In this document: positions 43,034 through 51,217 of the stretch, one piece after another
Layout: each line of letters begins with the position of its first letter
Position numbering within the stretch: position 1 is the first letter of the stretch
Notes under the pieces: generated by a model
Seen by the model: the letters and a program-made list of their open reading frames with translations, nothing else
The model's database searches: none
Told to the model about the DNA's origin: nothing
Source: Pseudomonas helleri
Lineage (GTDB): Bacteria > Pseudomonadota > Gammaproteobacteria > Pseudomonadales > Pseudomonadaceae
Length of the DNA stretch: 53,115 nt
Direction of reading: 5' to 3'
Assembly: GCF_009600315.1 (NCBI RefSeq)
Contig: NZ_WIWC01000036.1
Location: 1 to 53,115, forward strand
Made by a program: the position numbers and the translations under genes

Positions 43034-43828
43034 ATGGGTTTTCTCGCCGGTAAGCGCGTCCTGATCGTCGGTGTCGCTAGCAAATTGTCCATCGCTTCTG
43101 GTATTGCTGCCGCCATGCACCGTGAAGGCGCTGAACTTGCTTTCACTTATCAGAACGAAAAGCTTAAAGGCCGCGTTGAAGAGTTCGCCGCAGGCTGGGG
43201 TTCAAACCCTGAACTGTGCTTCCCTTGCGACGTTGCAAGCGATGAAGAAATCGCCAAGGTCTTTGAAGACCTGAGCAAAAAATGGGACGGCCTGGACTGC
43301 ATCGTTCACTCCGTAGGTTTCGCCCCGGGTGACCAGCTGGACGGCGACTTCACAGATGCCACCACCCGTGAAGGCTTCCGCATTGCTCACGACATCAGCG
43401 CCTACAGCTTCGTGGCCCTGGCCAAAGCCGGTCGTCCAATGATGAAAGGCCGCAATGGCAGCCTGCTGACCCTGTCGTACCTGGGCGCCGAGCGCACCAT
43501 GCCTAACTACAACGTGATGGGCATGGCCAAAGCCAGCCTGGAAGCTGGTGTACGTTACCTGGCAGGCAGCCTGGGCCCGGAAGGCACGCGCGTTAACTGC
43601 GTATCGGCTGGCCCGATCCGCACCCTGGCAGCTTCGGGCATCAAAAACTTCCGTAAAATGCTGGCGGCCAACGAAGCGCAGACTCCACTGCGTCGTAACG
43701 TCACCATCGACGAAGTCGGCAATGCCGGCGCCTTCCTGTGCTCCGATCTGGCATCGGGCATCAGCGGCGAAATCATGTACGTAGACGGCGGTTTCAACAC
43801 CACCGCAATGGGCAGCCTCGAAGAGTAA
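43034..43828 (+). CDS. fabI: Enoyl-[acyl-carrier-protein] reductase (NADH)
   Basis: FabI catalyses the last reduction of fatty-acid elongation. The 264-residue short-chain dehydrogenase-fold protein has the FabI-specific nucleotide region 'LIVGVASKLSIASGIA', 'HSVGFAPGDQL' and the catalytic Tyr-(X6)-Lys in 'NYNVMGMAKASL'. The Gly of 'VGFAPG' corresponds to the Gly93 position where mutation gives triclosan resistance in E. coli; it is unaltered here. The gene follows the npp operon with a GAGGAA ribosome-binding site and may be partly co-transcribed with it, as in P. aeruginosa synteny. Confidence 0.97.
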   Translation: MGFLAGKRVLIVGVASKLSIASGIAAAMHREGAELAFTYQNEKLKGRVEEFAAGWGSNPELCFPCDVASDEEIAKVFEDLSKKWDGLDCIVHSVGFAPGDQLDGDFTDATTREGFRIAHDISAYSFVALAKAGRPMMKGRNGSLLTLSYLGAERTMPNYNVMGMAKASLEAGVRYLAGSLGPEGTRVNCVSAGPIRTLAASGIKNFRKMLAANEAQTPLRRNVTIDEVGNAGAFLCSDLASGISGEIMYVDGGFNTTAMGSLEE

Positions 43829-43851
43829 ACACTTCGTTACGCCCGTTACTC

Positions 43852-43886
43852 AAAACGCCCGGTGCAGTCTCTGCACCGGGCGTTTT
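43852..43886 (+). terminator. Terminator of fabI
   Basis: A perfect 16-bp stem, AAAACGCCCGGTGCAG/CTGCACCGGGCGTTTT, closes a TCT loop; the 3' arm ends in four T residues. It lies 24 bp after the fabI stop and would end the npp-fabI transcript. Confidence 0.9.
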
Positions 43887-43960
43887 GCGTTTACCAATGC
43901 AGTGGCACGTCACGCCTTGTACTGCTACTAGTATTCGGGTCACAGGCAGAAGCGTGCAAA

Positions 43961-43991
43961 AAAAATGGCCGCTCATAGAGCGGCCATTTTT
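43961..43991. terminator. Bidirectional terminator between fabI and ppiD
   Basis: AAAAATGGCCGCTC pairs with GAGCGGCCATTTTT around ATA. Runs of A and T at either end suit termination on both strands. On the minus strand it follows the ppiD stop by 22 bp. Confidence 0.88.
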
Positions 43992-44013
43992 AGTGAAGCT
44001 GAAGACCTGACGC

Positions 44014-45885
44014 TTAGAAGCGCTCGACCTTCGCCTCGTTTTCCAACTGCTTGCGGTACGCGGCAAAGTCTTGCTGACCTGCACGCGAGGAGAGATAACG
44101 ACGGTAGTCAGCTTTCTCTTCTTCAGTCGGCTTCGCAGCATCGTTGACGCCATTGAGGCGCAGCACAACAACGGTGCCATCGGCCAACGTCACGCTGGCA
44201 AACGTAGGCTTGTCAGCAGCGACAGGCTTGGGCATACGGAAAACGGCTTGCAGTACAGCCGGGTCAATACCCTCCTGCGCCCGCGCAACAGCTTCCTGAA
44301 CCTTCCACGACTGACCGTCAACAGGCTGATTCAAAGGCTGCTTACCATCGCGCAGCGCTTTGATAATTTCATCAGCACGCGTTTTCGCAGCCGCGCTGGC
44401 GTGCTCCTTGACCAGTTGCGCACGAATGCTTTCGGACACGGCTTCAAGAGGCAACTGCTCAGGCTTGCGATGCTCTTTGACACGCAACACTACGACAGTC
44501 TCAGGATCGAGTTCGATCGCGGTGCTGTTGGCGCCCTCATCCATCACCTCAGTGCTGAAAGCAGCCTGGATGACGTCACGGTTGGCTGCAATACCTTTGC
44601 CGCCCTGACGACCAAACGGCTCAGAGGTGTGTACGGTCAACTTCAGTTCCTGTGCTGGCTGAACCAGATCAGACGCTTCAAACGCAGAGTCTTCCAACTG
44701 CTTGGTCGCATCCACAAAGAGGCGCTCAACTTGCTGGGTTTTCAAGTCACGCGTCAACTTGTCTTTCAGGCTGGCGAAGCTTGGCACTTCAGGCGCTTCA
44801 ACGCCCAGCAACTTGATCAGGTGATAACCAAAGCTGGTGCGAACCGGCTCCGACACCTGATCCTGTTTCAGCGAATAAACAGCTGCTTCAAATACAGGAT
44901 CGTAAACACCGGTTCCAGCGAAGCCCAAATCACCGCCATTGGCAGCCGAACCCGGGTCTTGCGAGAACTCTTTGGCCAGAGCCTCGAAGCTTTCACCTTT
45001 GGCCAGACGCTGCTGAATCTCAGCAATCTTGGCTTTGGCTTGTTCGTCGCTCACCTTGTCATTGACTTCAATGAGGATGTGCGCAGCGCGGCGTTGCTCT
45101 GCCAGGTTAGCAATTTCCTTCTGATAGAGCGCTTGCAGCTCATCGTCCTTGACCGTTACCTGATCAAAGAAAGAAGACTTCTTCAATTCGATGTAGTCGA
45201 TCACGACCTGATCGGGTGTCATGAACTCTTTGGCGTGCTCGTCATAGTAAGCCTTGATTTCATCATCGCTCAGTTTCACCGCAGCCGGGTCGGCCTTGAT
45301 GTTCAGCGAAGCGAAATCACGGGTTTGCTTATCGAGACGGGCAAAAGCGTTCACTTGCTCATCGGTCACAAAACCACTGCCCGCCAGACCGGCACGGAGT
45401 TGACCAATCAACATTTCCTGACCCAGCATTTCGCGGAATTGCAGACGACCGTAACCCAGCTGACGAATCACCTGATCAAAGCGCTCAGGACTGAACTGGC
45501 CGTTTTCCTGAAACTCAGGCGTCTGCAGGATAACTTGATCCAGCGCCGCCTCAGAGAAGGAGAACTTCGCGTCATTGGCGCCCTGCAACAGCAGCTTGCG
45601 ATCGATCAACCCTTTAAGGGCTGCTTCTCGCAGCATTTTTTCGTCAAGCAATGAAGCATCGAAATCCTTGCCGAGCTGTTGCATCAACTGACGACGTTGC
45701 ATGTCGACGGCCTGACTCAGCTCAACCTGCGTGATCTCTTCGCCGTTAACCTTGGCCGCATCCTTGCTGGTTGAGGTGGCTTGAAAAATGGCATCAAAGC
45801 CGGTCAACGCCATTAACGCGACGATGACTCCGATGATGGTCTTGGCAATCCAGCCTTGTGAATTGTCCCTGATATTTTGCAGCAT
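44014..45885 (-). CDS. ppiD: Membrane-anchored periplasmic chaperone/peptidyl-prolyl isomerase PpiD
   Basis: PpiD assists proteins leaving the SecYEG channel. The 623-residue protein has a short cytosolic N-terminus, one membrane helix (about residues 12-34), a SurA-type N-terminal chaperone region, and a parvulin-like PPIase domain around residues 265-360 ('RAAHILIEVNDK', 'GDLGFAGTG', 'PVRTSFGYHLIKL' motifs). A long C-terminal region follows. The start at 45885 gives the normal 'MLQNIRDNSQGW' N-terminus behind a GGGGGAAG ribosome-binding site; 25 upstream codons are rejected. Position after hupB is conserved in gamma-proteobacteria. Confidence 0.95.
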   Translation of the reverse strand: MLQNIRDNSQGWIAKTIIGVIVALMALTGFDAIFQATSTSKDAAKVNGEEITQVELSQAVDMQRRQLMQQLGKDFDASLLDEKMLREAALKGLIDRKLLLQGANDAKFSFSEAALDQVILQTPEFQENGQFSPERFDQVIRQLGYGRLQFREMLGQEMLIGQLRAGLAGSGFVTDEQVNAFARLDKQTRDFASLNIKADPAAVKLSDDEIKAYYDEHAKEFMTPDQVVIDYIELKKSSFFDQVTVKDDELQALYQKEIANLAEQRRAAHILIEVNDKVSDEQAKAKIAEIQQRLAKGESFEALAKEFSQDPGSAANGGDLGFAGTGVYDPVFEAAVYSLKQDQVSEPVRTSFGYHLIKLLGVEAPEVPSFASLKDKLTRDLKTQQVERLFVDATKQLEDSAFEASDLVQPAQELKLTVHTSEPFGRQGGKGIAANRDVIQAAFSTEVMDEGANSTAIELDPETVVVLRVKEHRKPEQLPLEAVSESIRAQLVKEHASAAAKTRADEIIKALRDGKQPLNQPVDGQSWKVQEAVARAQEGIDPAVLQAVFRMPKPVAADKPTFASVTLADGTVVVLRLNGVNDAAKPTEEEKADYRRYLSSRAGQQDFAAYRKQLENEAKVERF

Positions 45886-45950
45886 GCTTCCCCCAGAAAC
45901 GGTCTTGCACAATGAGCAACCGTGGAGCGTGGGTAGAGTCCGGATAAAAG

Positions 45951-45976
45951 AAAGGCGCATCCGAGGATGCGCCTTT
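45951..45976 (-). terminator. Terminator downstream of the tRNA-like gene
   Basis: AAAGGCGCATC pairs with GATGCGCCTTT around CGAG. On the minus strand the 3' arm continues TTTCTTTT. It ends whatever RNA includes the tRNA-Asp-like sequence, so ppiD needs its own promoter further down or relies on read-through. Confidence 0.8.
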
Positions 45977-45983
45977 TCTTAAC

Positions 45984-46060
45984 TGGCGGAGCGGACCGGG
46001 CTCGAACCCGCGACCCCCGGTGTGACCAGCCGATGTTGCCATCGGTTGCACTACCGCTCC
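45984..46060 (-). tRNA. tRNA-Asp-like gene with unusual D and anticodon arms (possible pseudo-tRNA)
   Basis: The 77-nt minus-strand sequence has the exact length and outer parts of tRNA-Asp. The 7-bp acceptor stem GGAGCGG/CCGCTCC, G73, an encoded CCA, the TTCGAG T-loop and variable loop GGGTC are all present. The interior is different: about a dozen of 35 bases from position 10 to 44 differ from the tRNA-Asp sequence I recall. The D stem has mismatches, G19 is lost, U33 before the GTC anticodon reads G in the Asp register, and the T stem has one G-G mismatch. The interior instead can form CCGATG-GCAA-CATCGG. It begins 54 bp after the hupB stop. It may be a decaying tRNA-Asp copy or a tRNA-like RNA with another role. 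Confidence 0.6.
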
Positions 46061-46114
46061 GCTGCCAAGCCTGGCGTGCGCCTGACCCGGTTGGGTAAAA
46101 AGTGTTGCAGAAAC

Positions 46115-46387
46115 TTAGTTAACGGCTTCTTTCAGCGCTTTACCGGCTTTGAAGCCTGGTTTTTTGGCAGCTGCGATTTTCAGCGCTTCGCCAGTCTGTG
46201 GGTTACGACCTGTGCGAGCAGGACGATCGGTCACAGAAAAAGTACCGAAACCAACCAGTACCACAGAGTCGCCAGCCTTAAGAGCGCCAGTGACGGATTC
46301 GATTACTGCGTCCAGCGCACGGCCGGCTGCAGCTTTCGGGATATCAGCAGATGCAGCGATAGCATCAATCAGTTCCGACTTGTTCAC
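46115..46387 (-). CDS. hupB: DNA-binding protein HU-beta
   Basis: HU is a small nucleoid protein that bends and wraps DNA. The 90-residue protein begins 'NKSELIDAIAASADIPKAAA' and contains the DNA-binding arm region 'RTGRNPQTGEALKI' with the conserved Arg and Pro at the tip, ending 'FKAGKALKEAVN'. The start codon is GTG at 46387, preceded by AAGGGGA. It lies between lon and ppiD, the usual hupB place, and has a clear promoter of its own. Confidence 0.97.
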   Translation of the reverse strand: MNKSELIDAIAASADIPKAAAGRALDAVIESVTGALKAGDSVVLVGFGTFSVTDRPARTGRNPQTGEALKIAAAKKPGFKAGKALKEAVN

Positions 46388-46482
46388 TCTAAGTCCCCTT
46401 ATATCTATTTGAGTATGTGTCTAAAGTTTTTGGTAAAAAGCAAGACGACTGCTGAAGCGATTGTTGAGACTGCATGAGCCGC

Positions 46483-46511
46483 TTTATAACAAGGGCTCTA
46501 AAAAGCGTCAA
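46483..46511 (-). promoter_or_regulatory. Sigma70 promoter of hupB
   Basis: Reading the minus strand, TTGACG (46511-46506) and TATAAA (46488-46483) are 17 bp apart. Both hexamers match the consensus at five of six positions. They lie about 100 bp before the hupB start codon, leaving a long leader. Confidence 0.75.
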
Positions 46512-46534
46512 CAAGCCCTTCAGGCAAAGCCATA

Positions 46535-48931
46535 TTAATGCGTGCTAATTCTTTCCTTAGAGTCAGACTCTCGCTTGTCTTCCTTGGCAACAATCTCGGG
46601 AGCCACATCCGGCAAGGGCTCCGGCGCGTATTGCAGCGCAATTTGCAGGACCTCGTCAATCCATTTAACCGGTTTGATCTGAAGATCCTGTTTTATGTTG
46701 TCAGGAATTTCCTTCAGATCACGAACGTTCTCTTCAGGAATAATGACTGTTTTTATCCCACCACGGTGAGCAGCAAGCAGTTTTTCCTTCAAGCCCCCGA
46801 TAGCCAGAACCTGGCCTCGCAGGGTAATTTCACCCGTCATCGCAACATCGGCACGTACCGGAATCAGCGTCAATGCAGACACTAAAGCCGTACACATACC
46901 GACACCTGCACTTGGGCCATCCTTAGGTGTCGCGCCTTCTGGCATGTGGATGTGAATATCGCGTTTCTCGTGGAAATCCAATGGGATACCAAGGCTTTTC
47001 GCGCGGCTGCGAACGACAGTCAGTGCGGCAGTAATGGATTCCAGCATGACATCGCCGAGCGATCCGGTCTTGATCAACTGACCTTTACCCGGCACTACTG
47101 CGGCTTCGATCGTCAACAATTCGCCGCCAACCTGTGTCCAGGCCAAGCCGGTTACTTGACCGATCTGATCTTCCTGCTCGGCCAGGCCGTAGCTGAATTT
47201 TCTTACACCAAGGAAGTGCTCAAGCAGCTCAGGCGTCACCGTAACGGTGAAGCGTTTTTCCATCGCATGCTCTTTGACAGCCTTACGACAAATCTTCGCA
47301 ATCTGACGCTCAAGACCTCGTACACCCGCTTCACGTGTGTAGTAACGAATGATGTCGCGAATGGCTTCGTTATCGAATGCCAGCTCGCCTTTCTTCAGAC
47401 CATTGGCTTCAATTTGCTTGGGCGCGAGGTATTTGACAGCGATGTTGATTTTTTCATCTTCGGTGTAACCCGGCAGTCGAATAACTTCCATCCGGTCCAG
47501 CAACGCCGGCGGAATGTTCATCGAGTTTGAGGTACACAGGAACATTACGTCAGACAGGTCGTAGTCGACCTCAAGGTAATGATCATTGAAGTTGTGATTC
47601 TGTTCCGGATCGAGCACTTCAAGCAACGCAGAAGCCGGATCGCCGCGCATGTCGCTGCCCATCTTGTCGATTTCATCGAGCAGGAACAGCGGGTTGCGCA
47701 CGCCAACCTTTGTCATTTTTTGAATCAATCTACCCGGCATCGAACCAATATAGGTACGGCGATGCCCGCGAATTTCCGCTTCATCACGCACACCACCCAA
47801 GGCCATGCGTACGAATTTTCGGTTTGTTGCGTGAGCAATAGACTCGGCTAGAGAGGTTTTACCGACACCGGGAGGACCGACCAGACACAGAACCGGGCCA
47901 CGAATTTTTTTCACGCGCTTTTGCACCGCGAGATATTCGAGAATCCGCTCTTTGACTTCTTCCAGACCATAGTGGTCGGCATCCAGAATGTCTTCGGCAC
48001 GCTTGAGATCAAGACGAACCTTGCTCTGCGCCTTCCACGGCACCTGTACCAGCCAGTCGATGTAGGAACGCACCACAGTGGCTTCAGCGGACATTGGCGA
48101 CATCTGCTTGAGCTTGTTCAGCTCAGCCTGCGCCTTGACCATAGCGTCTTTAGGCAGGCCCGCAGCGTCAATGCGCTTTTTCAGCTCTTCGATTTCGTTA
48201 TGGCCTTCGTCGCCATCGCCCAGCTCTTTCTGAATGGCCTTCATCTGCTCATTCAGGTAGTACTCGCGCTGGCTGCGCTCCATTTGTTTTTTGACACGGC
48301 CACGGATGCGTTTTTCAACTTGCAGCAGGTCGATTTCAGCGTCCAGCAACGCCAGTACATGCTCGACTCGGGCTTGCAGATCGATGATCTCGAGGATTTC
48401 CTGCTTCTGCTCGATCTTCAGCGCCATATGGGCAGCCATCGTATCGACCAGACGGCTCGGCTCATCGATGCTGTTGAGCGATGACAGCACTTCAGCCGGG
48501 ACTTTCTTGCCCAGTTGCACGTACTGTTCAAACTGCGAGATCAGGCTACGGACAAAGACTTCGGATTCACGCTCAGGGGCCGGCACTTCATCAATCAAAG
48601 AGACTTGCGCGCTCAGATAGCCGTCAGCTTGACCAAACTGCTCCACAGCACCCCGCTGCTCGCCTTCAACCAGCACCTTGACCGTGCCGTCAGGAAGCTT
48701 GAGCAATTGCAAAACGGTAGCAATAGTACCGACGCGATAGAGTGCGTCTTCACCCGGATCATCGTCAGCAGGATTTTTTTGAGCCAACAGCAAAATTTGC
48801 TTGTCGCCCGTCATCGCAGCCTCAAGGGCCTCGATCGATTTCTCGCGTCCCACGAACAGTGGGATAACCATGTGCGGATAAACCACAACATCACGCAATG
48901 GCAGGAGAGGCAATTCGATGGTTGTCTTCAT
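46535..48931 (-). CDS. lon: ATP-dependent protease Lon
   Basis: Lon is the main cytosolic AAA+ quality-control protease. The 798-residue length is normal. It has the N-terminal Lon substrate-binding domain ('PLLPLRDVVVYPHMVIPLFVGREKS' over two segments), a coiled-coil region, the AAA+ module with Walker A 'GPPGVGKTSLAESIA' and Walker B 'PLFLLDEIDKMG', and the serine protease domain with the Ser-Lys dyad in 'PKDGPSAGVGM' and a following conserved Lys. An acidic/basic tail ends the protein. A sigma32-type promoter lies in its upstream gap. Confidence 0.97.
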   Translation of the reverse strand: MKTTIELPLLPLRDVVVYPHMVIPLFVGREKSIEALEAAMTGDKQILLLAQKNPADDDPGEDALYRVGTIATVLQLLKLPDGTVKVLVEGEQRGAVEQFGQADGYLSAQVSLIDEVPAPERESEVFVRSLISQFEQYVQLGKKVPAEVLSSLNSIDEPSRLVDTMAAHMALKIEQKQEILEIIDLQARVEHVLALLDAEIDLLQVEKRIRGRVKKQMERSQREYYLNEQMKAIQKELGDGDEGHNEIEELKKRIDAAGLPKDAMVKAQAELNKLKQMSPMSAEATVVRSYIDWLVQVPWKAQSKVRLDLKRAEDILDADHYGLEEVKERILEYLAVQKRVKKIRGPVLCLVGPPGVGKTSLAESIAHATNRKFVRMALGGVRDEAEIRGHRRTYIGSMPGRLIQKMTKVGVRNPLFLLDEIDKMGSDMRGDPASALLEVLDPEQNHNFNDHYLEVDYDLSDVMFLCTSNSMNIPPALLDRMEVIRLPGYTEDEKINIAVKYLAPKQIEANGLKKGELAFDNEAIRDIIRYYTREAGVRGLERQIAKICRKAVKEHAMEKRFTVTVTPELLEHFLGVRKFSYGLAEQEDQIGQVTGLAWTQVGGELLTIEAAVVPGKGQLIKTGSLGDVMLESITAALTVVRSRAKSLGIPLDFHEKRDIHIHMPEGATPKDGPSAGVGMCTALVSALTLIPVRADVAMTGEITLRGQVLAIGGLKEKLLAAHRGGIKTVIIPEENVRDLKEIPDNIKQDLQIKPVKWIDEVLQIALQYAPEPLPDVAPEIVAKEDKRESDSKERISTH

Positions 48932-48989
48932 GATTTCGCCTCTACGGCGGCCATAAGGCCGTAATCAGATGGATATAAGCTTGAAGCCA

Positions 48990-49018
48990 AGATGGGGGCA
49001 GTTCCGAAAAAAAACAAG
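48990..49018 (-). promoter_or_regulatory. Heat-shock (sigma32) promoter of lon
   Basis: On the minus strand CTTGTT (49018-49013) and CCCCATCT (48997-48990) are separated by 15 bp. This agrees with the sigma32 consensus CTTGAA-N(13-17)-CCCCAT-T. It lies about 60 bp before the lon start and after the clpX terminator, so lon has its own heat-inducible promoter. Confidence 0.72.
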
Positions 49019-49029
49019 CGTTTAGCGAC

Positions 49030-49059
49030 AGGAAAAACAAAGGGGCCCGTAGGCCCCTT
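49030..49059 (-). terminator. Terminator of clpX
   Basis: AAGGGGCC and GGCCCCTT pair around a CGTA loop (49040-49059). On the minus strand the 3' arm continues TTTGTTTTT. It lies 35 bp after the clpX stop. Confidence 0.8.
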
Positions 49060-49094
49060 CGTCAACACGTTACGTGCAACAAGCAGTAATACAC

Positions 49095-50378
49095 TTACGC
49101 GTCAGGTGCAGCTTTGGCAGTCGCTTCGTTGTTTTCGTAAATCAACAACGGCTTGGACTTACCTTCAATAACGCTTTCGTCGATCACCACTTTACTCACC
49201 TCGGACTGCGAGGGAATTTCATACATGGTGTCGAGCAGCACGCCTTCAAGAATCGAACGCAGGCCCCGTGCGCCAGTCTTGCGCTCAAGCGCACGCTTGG
49301 CCACGGCTTTCAGCGCGTCAGCACGGAATTCGAGATCAACACCTTCCATCTCGAACAACTTGCCATACTGCTTGGTGAGCGCGTTCTTGGGCTCAGTCAG
49401 AATCTGCATCAACGCTTCTTCATCCAACTCGTCCAACGTCGCCAACACAGGAAGACGACCGACAAATTCAGGGATCAGACCAAACTTGACCAAATCGTCA
49501 GGTTCGACTTCACGCAGGGACTCGCCAACCTTCTTGCCTTCTTCCTTGCTGCGCACTTCGGCGCTGAAACCAATACCACCACGCGTGGAGCGAGCCTGAA
49601 CAACTTTCTCAAGGCCCGAGAATGCACCACCGCAGATAAACAGAATGTTGCGGGTATCAACCTGCAAGAATTCCTGCTGCGGGTGCTTGCGGCCGCCTTG
49701 GGGCGGTACGGAAGCCACGGTACCTTCAATCAATTTCAGCAAGGCTTGCTGCACACCTTCACCGGAGACATCACGGGTGATAGAAGGGTTGTCGGATTTG
49801 CGCGAAATCTTGTCGATCTCATCGATGTAGACAATACCCATCTGGGCTTTCTCTACGTCGTAGTCGCATTTCTGCAGCAGCTTTTGAATGATGTTTTCCA
49901 CGTCCTCACCCACGTAACCCGCTTCAGTCAGCGTGGTTGCATCGGCAATGGTGAACGGTACATTCAAAAGACGCGCCAAGGTCTCTGCCAACAGGGTTTT
50001 ACCCGAGCCGGTAGGGCCGATCAGCAAAATGTTACTTTTGCCAAGTTCGACGTCGTCGTTCTTCTTGTCACGCTGGTTGAGGCGCTTGTAGTGGTTGTAC
50101 ACCGCTACAGCCAAAACCTTTTTGGCACGTTCCTGACCAATGACGTATTGATCAAGGATGCCGCTGATTTCTTTTGGCGAAGGTAATTTATGTGCACTGC
50201 TCTCGGCCTGGGCTTCCTGCACCTCCTCGCGGATGATGTCATTGCACAGGTCGACGCATTCGTCGCAGATAAAGACCGAGGGGCCGGCAATCAATTTGCG
50301 CACTTCATGCTGGCTTTTGCCACAGAAGGAGCAATAGAGCAATTTGCCGTTGTCCTCGCCGTTGCGGGTGTCAGTCAT
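49095..50378 (-). CDS. clpX: ATP-dependent Clp protease ATP-binding subunit ClpX
   Basis: ClpX is the AAA+ unfoldase that feeds ClpP. The 427-residue protein has an N-terminal zinc-binding domain with four Cys ('CSFCGKSQHEVRKL', 'CDECVDLC'), Walker A 'GPTGSGKTLLAETLA', Walker B 'GIVYIDEIDKI', an IGF-like loop for contacting ClpP ('FGLIPEFVGRLPV') and the pore-loop 'GYVGED'. The start at 50378 gives the standard 'MTDTRNGEDNGKLLYC' N-terminus. It follows clpP after 106 bp of DNA that contains two hairpins. Confidence 0.97.
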   Translation of the reverse strand: MTDTRNGEDNGKLLYCSFCGKSQHEVRKLIAGPSVFICDECVDLCNDIIREEVQEAQAESSAHKLPSPKEISGILDQYVIGQERAKKVLAVAVYNHYKRLNQRDKKNDDVELGKSNILLIGPTGSGKTLLAETLARLLNVPFTIADATTLTEAGYVGEDVENIIQKLLQKCDYDVEKAQMGIVYIDEIDKISRKSDNPSITRDVSGEGVQQALLKLIEGTVASVPPQGGRKHPQQEFLQVDTRNILFICGGAFSGLEKVVQARSTRGGIGFSAEVRSKEEGKKVGESLREVEPDDLVKFGLIPEFVGRLPVLATLDELDEEALMQILTEPKNALTKQYGKLFEMEGVDLEFRADALKAVAKRALERKTGARGLRSILEGVLLDTMYEIPSQSEVSKVVIDESVIEGKSKPLLIYENNEATAKAAPDA

Positions 50379-50424
50379 TCGATCGATCCAAATCCGATAG
50401 GCTTGCAACACAAGATGAAGGCTA

Positions 50425-50470
50425 CTGCGGGCTTTTTCAAGTCCGCAGGTGGTCGGTTATTCCAACCACC
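50425..50470 (-). other. Two consecutive hairpins in the clpP-clpX gap
   Basis: Reading toward clpX, GGTGGT/ACCACC (50470-50465 and 50453-50448) is followed at once by CTGCGG-(one wobble)-CTT/AAG-CCGCAG (50448-50425). Neither is followed by a T run. They may lessen clpX transcription relative to clpP or stabilise the clpP mRNA end; this is inference. Confidence 0.5.
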
Positions 50471-50484
50471 TACATTTGAGCTAC

Positions 50485-51126
50485 TTAAGCGGGCATTTGA
50501 CGCTTGCTGAACACAGAGTCGATCAAACCGTATTCGGTTGCACGCTCAGCGCTCATGAAATTGTCACGCTCGGTGTCACGCTCAATGGTCTCCAGAGGCT
50601 GACCGGTGTGGTGAGCCAACAGCGAGTTCAAGCGATGACGGATGTTAAGGATTTCCTTGGCATGAATGTCGATATCCGACGCCTGCCCCTGGAAACCGCC
50701 CAATGGCTGGTGAATCATCATGCGCGAGTTCGGCAGGCAGTGACGCTTGCCCGGCGCGCCGCCGGCCAGCAGGAAAGCACCCATGCTGCAGGCTTGACCA
50801 ATACAGATGGTCGACACGTCCGGCTTGATGAACTGCATGGTGTCGTAGATCGACATGCCCGCAGTTACCGAACCGCCCGGTGAGTTGATATAAAGATGGA
50901 TGTCCTTGTCCGGGTTTTCGGCCTCAAGGAACAACAACTGCGCCGCCACCAGGTTGGCCATGTAATCTTCGACAGGGCCTACCAGGAAGATGATCCGCTC
51001 TTTCAGGAGGCGCGAATAGATGTCGTAGGAGCGCTCGCCACGGGCAGACTGCTCAACAACCATCGGGACCAGGCCGCCAGCGGCGTGGATGTCAGAGTTC
51101 TGCTGAATATAAGAATTGCGGGACAT
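50485..51126 (-). CDS. clpP: ATP-dependent Clp protease proteolytic subunit ClpP
   Basis: ClpP is the barrel-shaped serine protease used by ClpX and ClpA. The 213-residue protein has the catalytic triad Ser114 ('GQACSMGAFLL'), His139 ('SRMMIHQPLGG') and Asp188 ('ERDTERDNFM'), as expected by offset from E. coli. A short propeptide region precedes 'LVPMVVEQSARGERSYDIYSRLL' (split over the N-terminal handle). It lies between tig and clpX in the conserved order. An imperfect stem loop (51166-51192) separates it from tig. Confidence 0.97.
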   Translation of the reverse strand: MSRNSYIQQNSDIHAAGGLVPMVVEQSARGERSYDIYSRLLKERIIFLVGPVEDYMANLVAAQLLFLEAENPDKDIHLYINSPGGSVTAGMSIYDTMQFIKPDVSTICIGQACSMGAFLLAGGAPGKRHCLPNSRMMIHQPLGGFQGQASDIDIHAKEILNIRHRLNSLLAHHTGQPLETIERDTERDNFMSAERATEYGLIDSVFSKRQMPA

Positions 51127-51165
51127 GTCCGGCAGTCACTCCCAAATAGTCTTGTCTGAAATACG

Positions 51166-51192
51166 CATAAGCCAGCTCGAGGCTGGCTTATG
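51166..51192 (-). terminator. Hairpin between tig and clpP
   Basis: CATAAGCCAGC pairs with GCTGGCTTATG around TCGAG, an 11-bp perfect stem. It lies 26 bp after the tig stop. The following sequence has no proper T tract, so it may attenuate rather than end transcription into clpP. Confidence 0.5.
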
Positions 51193-51217
51193 GTTGTGTT
51201 TTCCAACGAATCAGAAA

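Noticed and set aside
44071..45654. 527-codon open frame antisense to ppiD
   Set aside because: It is a reading-frame shadow of the real gene; it lacks recognisable domains and a ribosome-binding site.
45984..46060. Calling this a normal functional tRNA-Asp
   Set aside because: The acceptor and T arms match, but D and anticodon arms mispair and the base before the GTC anticodon is not U in the Asp register; it is reported as tRNA-like instead.
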